Of a stretch of DNA of 8,770 bases, positions 5,780-8,770 are shown one piece after another (the first letter of the stretch is position 1; each line of letters starts with the position of its first letter). A model generated the notes under the pieces. It did not search any database, had not been told where the DNA came from, and saw only the letters and a list, made by a program, of their open reading frames with translations. The translations under genes were made by a program, and so were the position numbers. Source of the stretch: an uncultured Eubacteriales bacterium (lineage in GTDB: Bacteria; Bacillota; Clostridia; Oscillospirales; UBA644). The DNA is taken from contig URFZ01000031.1 of NCBI GenBank assembly GCA_900547165.1, positions 1-8,770 of the forward strand, read 5' to 3'.

Positions 5780-7555
5780 ATGAAAATTAAAAGTTTGATT
5801 TCCGCGTTGCTCGTTTTGTCCGTCGCAATCTCGTTGCTTGCGTCATTCGGGATAAGTTCGTCCTCGAATACGGAGGATTTTGAGTATCGTGTAAACAACG
5901 GTGAGGTCAGAATCGAAAAATACCTGAAAAAGTTCTCGGGTAAATTGGTTCTTCCGTCTTATATTGACGGTCTTCCCGTAACGTCTTTGGGTGCCAATAA
6001 CGCCGATACATCGGAAATTACGGAAGTTGTTCTTCCGTCAGAGTTGGAATCGCTCGATTATGCGAGCCTTGCCGGTTTCTCGTCTCTTAAACGCATAGAA
6101 ATTCCCGCTTCCGTCGATTTTATCGGAACGGATGTATTTAACGGTTGTACAGCCTTAGAGGATATAATCTTCCTCGGCGATGAATCTGTCGAAATATGGA
6201 GAAGAGCATTTTCGGGATCAGGATATTACAATAATCCCAAAAACTGGGAAAACGGAGTTCTGTATGTCGGAAATCATCTTGCGGAAACAGATGAGAATAT
6301 ATCAGGAGTCGTAAATATCCGTCCCGGAACCGTGTCTGTTGCGGAAAGTGCTTTTGAAAGCAGACGTTTGATTACGGGCGTAAATATTCCTTACGGCGTT
6401 CGCTATATTCACCAGGGTGCTTTCAGAGACTGTTCTCAATTAAAAAACATAACCGTGCCCGGCAGCGTTGAAAGCATTTCCTATCATACTTTTGAGGGGT
6501 GTACATCCCTTGAAAAAGTTGTTATCGAAGACGGTGTTAAAAGGGTTGGCGAAATATTCGGACGCGATTGCCAAAATGTTACGCAGGTGGTCTTGCCGGA
6601 CAGCCTTACATATCTGGATTCGGCTCTGTTCCACGGAACATCTATCCTTGACAATATCAAACCTGTGAAAGGTGTTTATTATATCGGAAAATATCTGTTA
6701 TATGCCGATGAGGAAATCGTCAAGGGTAAGGTCATTGTCAAAAATGGAACAACCGCCATCGCCGCACATGCATTCCGCGAATGCAATATGATAACCTCTG
6801 TCGAACTTCCCGCAAGTCTGCGCCACATAAATCAAGGTGCATTCGATTCCTGCGCAAATTTGGCGTCCGTTAAGTTTTCGGAGGGCATAGAGGTCATAGA
6901 CCCGGAAGCCTTCATCGGCTGTCCCATACCGAAGTTCAATCTTCCCAAGAGCATTAAAAGGATAGGCTCAAGAGCGTTTTTCTCAAACGCGTATAAAAAC
7001 TCTTCGCGTTGGGATGAAAAAAACGGGCTGTATTATGAGGGAAATATTGCGCTTGCCGGTGAATACTATATGCCCGAAACCGTAACCGTAAAGAAAGGTA
7101 CAAAGATCATCGCCGACGGAATATTGGGCGGAAGCCGACCGAAGCGTGTTATTATACCTGCGGGAGTCGAAACTTTCGGTTATCAGTATTTTTCGAACCC
7201 GGAATTTGAAAGCGTAACATTCCTTGGCGACGCTCCCGAAATTTTCGATCTTTCGTGCCCCGAAAACGGTATTGTTTATTACAGCCTCGGCGCAAAAGGA
7301 TTTACCTCTCCGATGTGGAACGACATAAAATGTCTGCCGGTTGATGCTGTGATGGGTGACGTTGACGGCGATGGCAGCGTAGATATAACAGACGCGATGC
7401 GGCTGTTCTATGATGTCGCAAAGAAAGAACCCGTCCCCGCGGAGCGCAAAGTTCTTTGCAATTTTGACCTTAATACAGACGTTGATATATCCGATGCAAT
7501 GACGCTTTTCTATTACGTTGCAAAAAAGACGGATAAACTTGGGTTGTGCGGCTGA
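5780..7555 (+). CDS. Secreted BspA-type leucine-rich-repeat protein with C-terminal type I dockerin
   Basis: This 591-residue exported protein has a Sec signal peptide (K2, K4, hydrophobic 5-22) without a lipobox Cys. Most of the chain (about 40-520) consists of BspA/LRR_5 repeats. Recurrent cores are of the type LPxSLxxIxxxAFxxCxxLxxVxI, for example LPASLRHINQGAFDSC (343-358). Three blocks contain a (N/K)GxxY(V/I/E)G(N/K) motif, near 158, 297 and 415, and resemble each other. The C-terminus (525-584) is a dockerin of two calcium-binding F-hand repeats. The first loop has D527, D529, D531 and D538; the second has N561, D563, N565 and D572. Each is followed by a DAMxLFY helix ending in VAKK. 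Dockerins bind cohesin modules on scaffold proteins, so this protein is probably attached to a cell-surface complex encoded elsewhere. BspA-type LRRs usually bind host or matrix proteins or glycans; the ligand here is unknown. No strong terminator follows it. Confidence 0.92.
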   Translation: MKIKSLISALLVLSVAISLLASFGISSSSNTEDFEYRVNNGEVRIEKYLKKFSGKLVLPSYIDGLPVTSLGANNADTSEITEVVLPSELESLDYASLAGFSSLKRIEIPASVDFIGTDVFNGCTALEDIIFLGDESVEIWRRAFSGSGYYNNPKNWENGVLYVGNHLAETDENISGVVNIRPGTVSVAESAFESRRLITGVNIPYGVRYIHQGAFRDCSQLKNITVPGSVESISYHTFEGCTSLEKVVIEDGVKRVGEIFGRDCQNVTQVVLPDSLTYLDSALFHGTSILDNIKPVKGVYYIGKYLLYADEEIVKGKVIVKNGTTAIAAHAFRECNMITSVELPASLRHINQGAFDSCANLASVKFSEGIEVIDPEAFIGCPIPKFNLPKSIKRIGSRAFFSNAYKNSSRWDEKNGLYYEGNIALAGEYYMPETVTVKKGTKIIADGILGGSRPKRVIIPAGVETFGYQYFSNPEFESVTFLGDAPEIFDLSCPENGIVYYSLGAKGFTSPMWNDIKCLPVDAVMGDVDGDGSVDITDAMRLFYDVAKKEPVPAERKVLCNFDLNTDVDISDAMTLFYYVAKKTDKLGLCG

Positions 7556-7594
7556 TACGGAATCAAACTTTTCTCGGAAATGAACCTTTTTGTC

Positions 7595-7623
7595 TTTACT
7601 TTTCTTTCCGTTCGTGTTAAAAT
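7595..7623 (+). promoter_or_regulatory. Promoter of the DUF2461 gene
   Basis: TTTACT (7595-7600) and TAAAAT (7618-7623) are 17 bp apart and lie about 30 bp before the start codon. Boxes, spacing and following leader match those upstream of the LRR gene. Confidence 0.65.
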
Positions 7624-7638
7624 AACGGTGAGAATAAA

Positions 7639-7656
7639 CATAGAGGTTGTTTAAAT
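7639..7656 (+). repeat. Leader repeat, copy 2 (contains the DUF2461 ribosome binding site)
   Basis: CATAGAGGTTGTTTAAAT differs from 5639-5656 at one position. Here AGAGG (7642-7646) serves as the ribosome binding site 8 nt before the ATG at 7655, and the last two bases of the repeat are the first two of that start codon. Confidence 0.8.
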
Positions 7657-8380
7657 GGAATTTAACGGTTTTCCAAGAAAAATGCTGCCGTTTTTGTATG
7701 AAAACAGACAGCGGAACAGCAAAGAATGGTATGAGGCGCACAAGCCGGAATATAAAAGGCTTGTGTATGCGCCGTTTGCGTCGTTCGCCGAAACGCTCGC
7801 TCCGACCGCGGCGTTTATCGACCCGCTGATAGTCACTCAGCCACGGTACTGTCTTTGCCATATTTATCGCGATACCCGTTTTACAAAAGATAAGAGCCAT
7901 CTTTATCGCGACAATATGTGGATAACGTTCAAGCGTCCCTCAAAAGTCTATCCTGACGCACCTGCATTTTATTTTGAGATAACTCAGTCGGGCGCCGCGT
8001 GGGGAATGGGGTATTGGGCGTCAAGCGCGGCGAATATGGCGCTTTACCGCAGATACATTCTCGAATATCCCGATCTGTTCAAAAAACGTGTTTCGAAAAT
8101 CAAGACGCTGCATTGGCAGGTCGAATATTATAAGAAGAAATTTCGCGAACAACCCGCAAAAGGTCTTGAAGAGTATTTCACCGTTCGGAATATACATGTC
8201 TGCGACCATGCGCCTGTTGAGGAAATATATGACGGTGCAATAGTCGAAAAGGTTCGGAACGGTATGAAAGAGGCTGCGGACCTGTATAAACTTATGAATG
8301 AGATAAAGTTGATGCCCGAACTTGTTGAGGACAGAACAACAAGCATTCCGTCCAATACGGTCACATCATTCGAGTGGTAA
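7655..8380 (+). CDS. DUF2461 (TIGR02453-type) family protein
   Basis: This 241-residue protein has no signal peptide or membrane segment and is probably cytoplasmic. It shows family signatures: an N-terminal FLYENRQRNSKEWYEAHKPEY segment (13-33), the hallmark IYRDTRFTKDKSHLYRD (70-86), and the aromatic FYFEI..WGMGYW stretch (105-121). The length is usual for the family. No biochemical function is established for this family to my knowledge, and none can be read from the sequence. It starts at ATG 7655 after AGAGG (7642-7646), has its own promoter, and is followed directly by a strong terminator, so it is probably monocistronic. Its promoter and leader closely resemble those of the upstream LRR gene, which suggests shared control. 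Read-through from the LRR gene is also possible, since no clear terminator separates them. Confidence 0.88.
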   Translation: MEFNGFPRKMLPFLYENRQRNSKEWYEAHKPEYKRLVYAPFASFAETLAPTAAFIDPLIVTQPRYCLCHIYRDTRFTKDKSHLYRDNMWITFKRPSKVYPDAPAFYFEITQSGAAWGMGYWASSAANMALYRRYILEYPDLFKKRVSKIKTLHWQVEYYKKKFREQPAKGLEEYFTVRNIHVCDHAPVEEIYDGAIVEKVRNGMKEAADLYKLMNEIKLMPELVEDRTTSIPSNTVTSFEW

Positions 8381-8396
8381 TATTATATATGTAGAA

Positions 8397-8459
8397 AACT
8401 CCCGTCAAGCGTATTTCGGAAGAAATTTTTCCGTTTTCCGCTTTTCGGGAGTTATTTTT
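8397..8459 (+). terminator. Intrinsic terminator after the DUF2461 gene
   Basis: The outer stem AACTCCCG (8397-8404) pairs perfectly with CGGGAGTT (8446-8453). Inside it, AAGCG (8407-8411) pairs with CGCTT (8439-8443), and CGGAA (8417-8421) with TTCCG (8429-8433). The outer stem is followed by ATTTTTT. It is a long, segmented hairpin starting 16 bp after the stop codon. Confidence 0.88.
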
Positions 8460-8471
8460 TACTTTCTGACA

Positions 8472-8569
8472 GACGCTTTGACGCGAAATGTGGGTTGAAC
8501 GGTATCAAAACGTTGTCGCAGTTGTGGAAATGCCCAACAGCCGCCGACATATTTCGCGCTTTGTCCGTC
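8472..8569. other. Imperfect inverted-repeat element of unknown role
   Basis: CGCGAAATGTG (8482-8492) pairs with CATATTTCGCG (8548-8558) over 11 bp with one G-T wobble. GACG (8472-8475) and CGTC (8566-8569) extend it across an internal loop. The enclosed 55 nt contains AACG/CGTT (8498-8501 with 8511-8514) and a small GTTG/CAAC hairpin (8521-8524 with 8535-8538), so a branched fold is possible. It is not a tRNA and matches no RNA class I know. It lies between the DUF2461 terminator and the putative rRNA promoter. Confidence 0.4.
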
Positions 8570-8616
8570 AAAAACGACAAATCACTTTTTTTTGAGTTGT
8601 TTTTTTGTTTTAGGGG

Positions 8617-8645
8617 TTGACAAACCGATATTGCCGTGGTATAAT
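8617..8645 (+). promoter_or_regulatory. Full-consensus strong promoter, probably rRNA operon
   Basis: TTGACA (8617-8622) and TATAAT (8640-8645) are both perfect and 17 bp apart. A T-rich tract (8585-8612) directly upstream may act as an UP element. Such strength fits a stable-RNA promoter. Transcription would start near 8652. Confidence 0.85.
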
Positions 8646-8651
8646 AATCAG

Positions 8652-8770
8652 GCTGACAGCGAAAAACCAAAAAAACATAGTCAGTGATGAACCTTGAAAA
8701 TTAAACAATGATAGAACCCTGTTAATTTAACAGAAGCGAGAAGAAAACTCGCAGCGTAAGCGAAAAAAAT
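8652..8770 (+). ncRNA. Probable rRNA operon leader (continues past window)
   Basis: Downstream of the strong promoter no protein start is evident. TGAACCTTGAAAATTAAAC (8688-8706) resembles the boxA-type antitermination/processing sequence found before Firmicute 16S rRNA (compare the TGTTCTTTGAAAACT type). It is followed by the inverted repeat CTGTTAA-T-TTAACAG (8719-8733) and a GCGAG/CTCGC hairpin (8736-8740 with 8748-8752). No mature rRNA sequence is reached before the window ends, so the rRNA assignment is inferred. A leader of another stable RNA or of an unrelated gene is possible. Confidence 0.55.

Noticed and set aside
7575..7610. Inverted repeat CGGAAA/TTTCCG as a terminator for the LRR gene
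   Set aside because: The stem is only 6 bp with a 24-nt loop, overlaps the DUF2461 promoter and is not followed by a proper T run.
6983..7900. 305-residue minus-strand reading frame
   Set aside because: It spans across the dockerin end of the LRR gene, the intergenic promoter and the start of the DUF2461 gene, all of which have strong evidence on the plus strand.
8452..8670. 72-residue minus-strand reading frame
   Set aside because: It covers the terminator tail, the inverted-repeat element and the consensus promoter of the other strand, and has no ribosome binding site or recognisable domain.
1..8770. CRISPR array, insertion sequence or phage/defence module
   Set aside because: No regularly spaced repeats, transposase or integrase motifs, or terminal repeats with target duplications were seen.

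Overview
The window looks like chromosome from a gut-type clostridial Firmicute, probably of the Oscillospiraceae/Ruminococcaceae kind. The evidence is a T-box leader, strong AGGAGG-type ribosome binding sites, sigma-A promoters with 17-bp spacers, Gram-positive signal peptides, a BspA-type leucine-rich-repeat surface protein with a type I dockerin, and a GH123-like glycosidase lipoprotein. This assignment is inferred from gene content only. No mobile element, CRISPR array or tRNA was seen.

Layout. 1-401 has no protein gene. Its left half is the 5' part of a T-box riboswitch read leftwards, whose controlled gene lies outside the window. Its right half is the promoter and leader of a two-component system. 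402-2505 encodes an OmpR/PhoB-type response regulator and its membrane histidine kinase, overlapping by 11 bp. A bidirectional terminator at 2524-2561 separates the kinase from a convergent gene. 2561-5461 (minus) encodes a 966-residue lipoprotein with a GH123-like catalytic region and a long beta-rich C-terminus. 5462-5779 is a divergent intergenic region with one promoter for the glycosidase (minus) and one for the LRR protein (plus). 5780-7555 encodes a secreted BspA-type LRR protein ending in a dockerin. 7655-8380 encodes a DUF2461 protein, followed by a strong terminator. 8461-8770 has no protein gene. It holds a long imperfect inverted repeat and then a consensus promoter with a T-rich upstream tract and a boxA-like sequence, which together look like the start of an rRNA operon continuing past the right edge.

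How the genes may relate. The glycosidase lipoprotein and the dockerin protein are both exported and sit divergently, consistent with surface glycan handling: one anchored to the membrane by lipid, the other docked to a cohesin-bearing scaffold encoded elsewhere. The two-component system is convergent to the glycosidase and shows no evident regulatory link to it. The LRR and DUF2461 genes share a closely similar promoter plus leader, which suggests co-regulation or local duplication. I found no clearly new multi-gene system. The points most worth following are the shared promoter/leader, the three 11-bp-spaced repeats before the response regulator, the C-terminal architecture of the glycosidase, and the structured element before the putative rRNA promoter.
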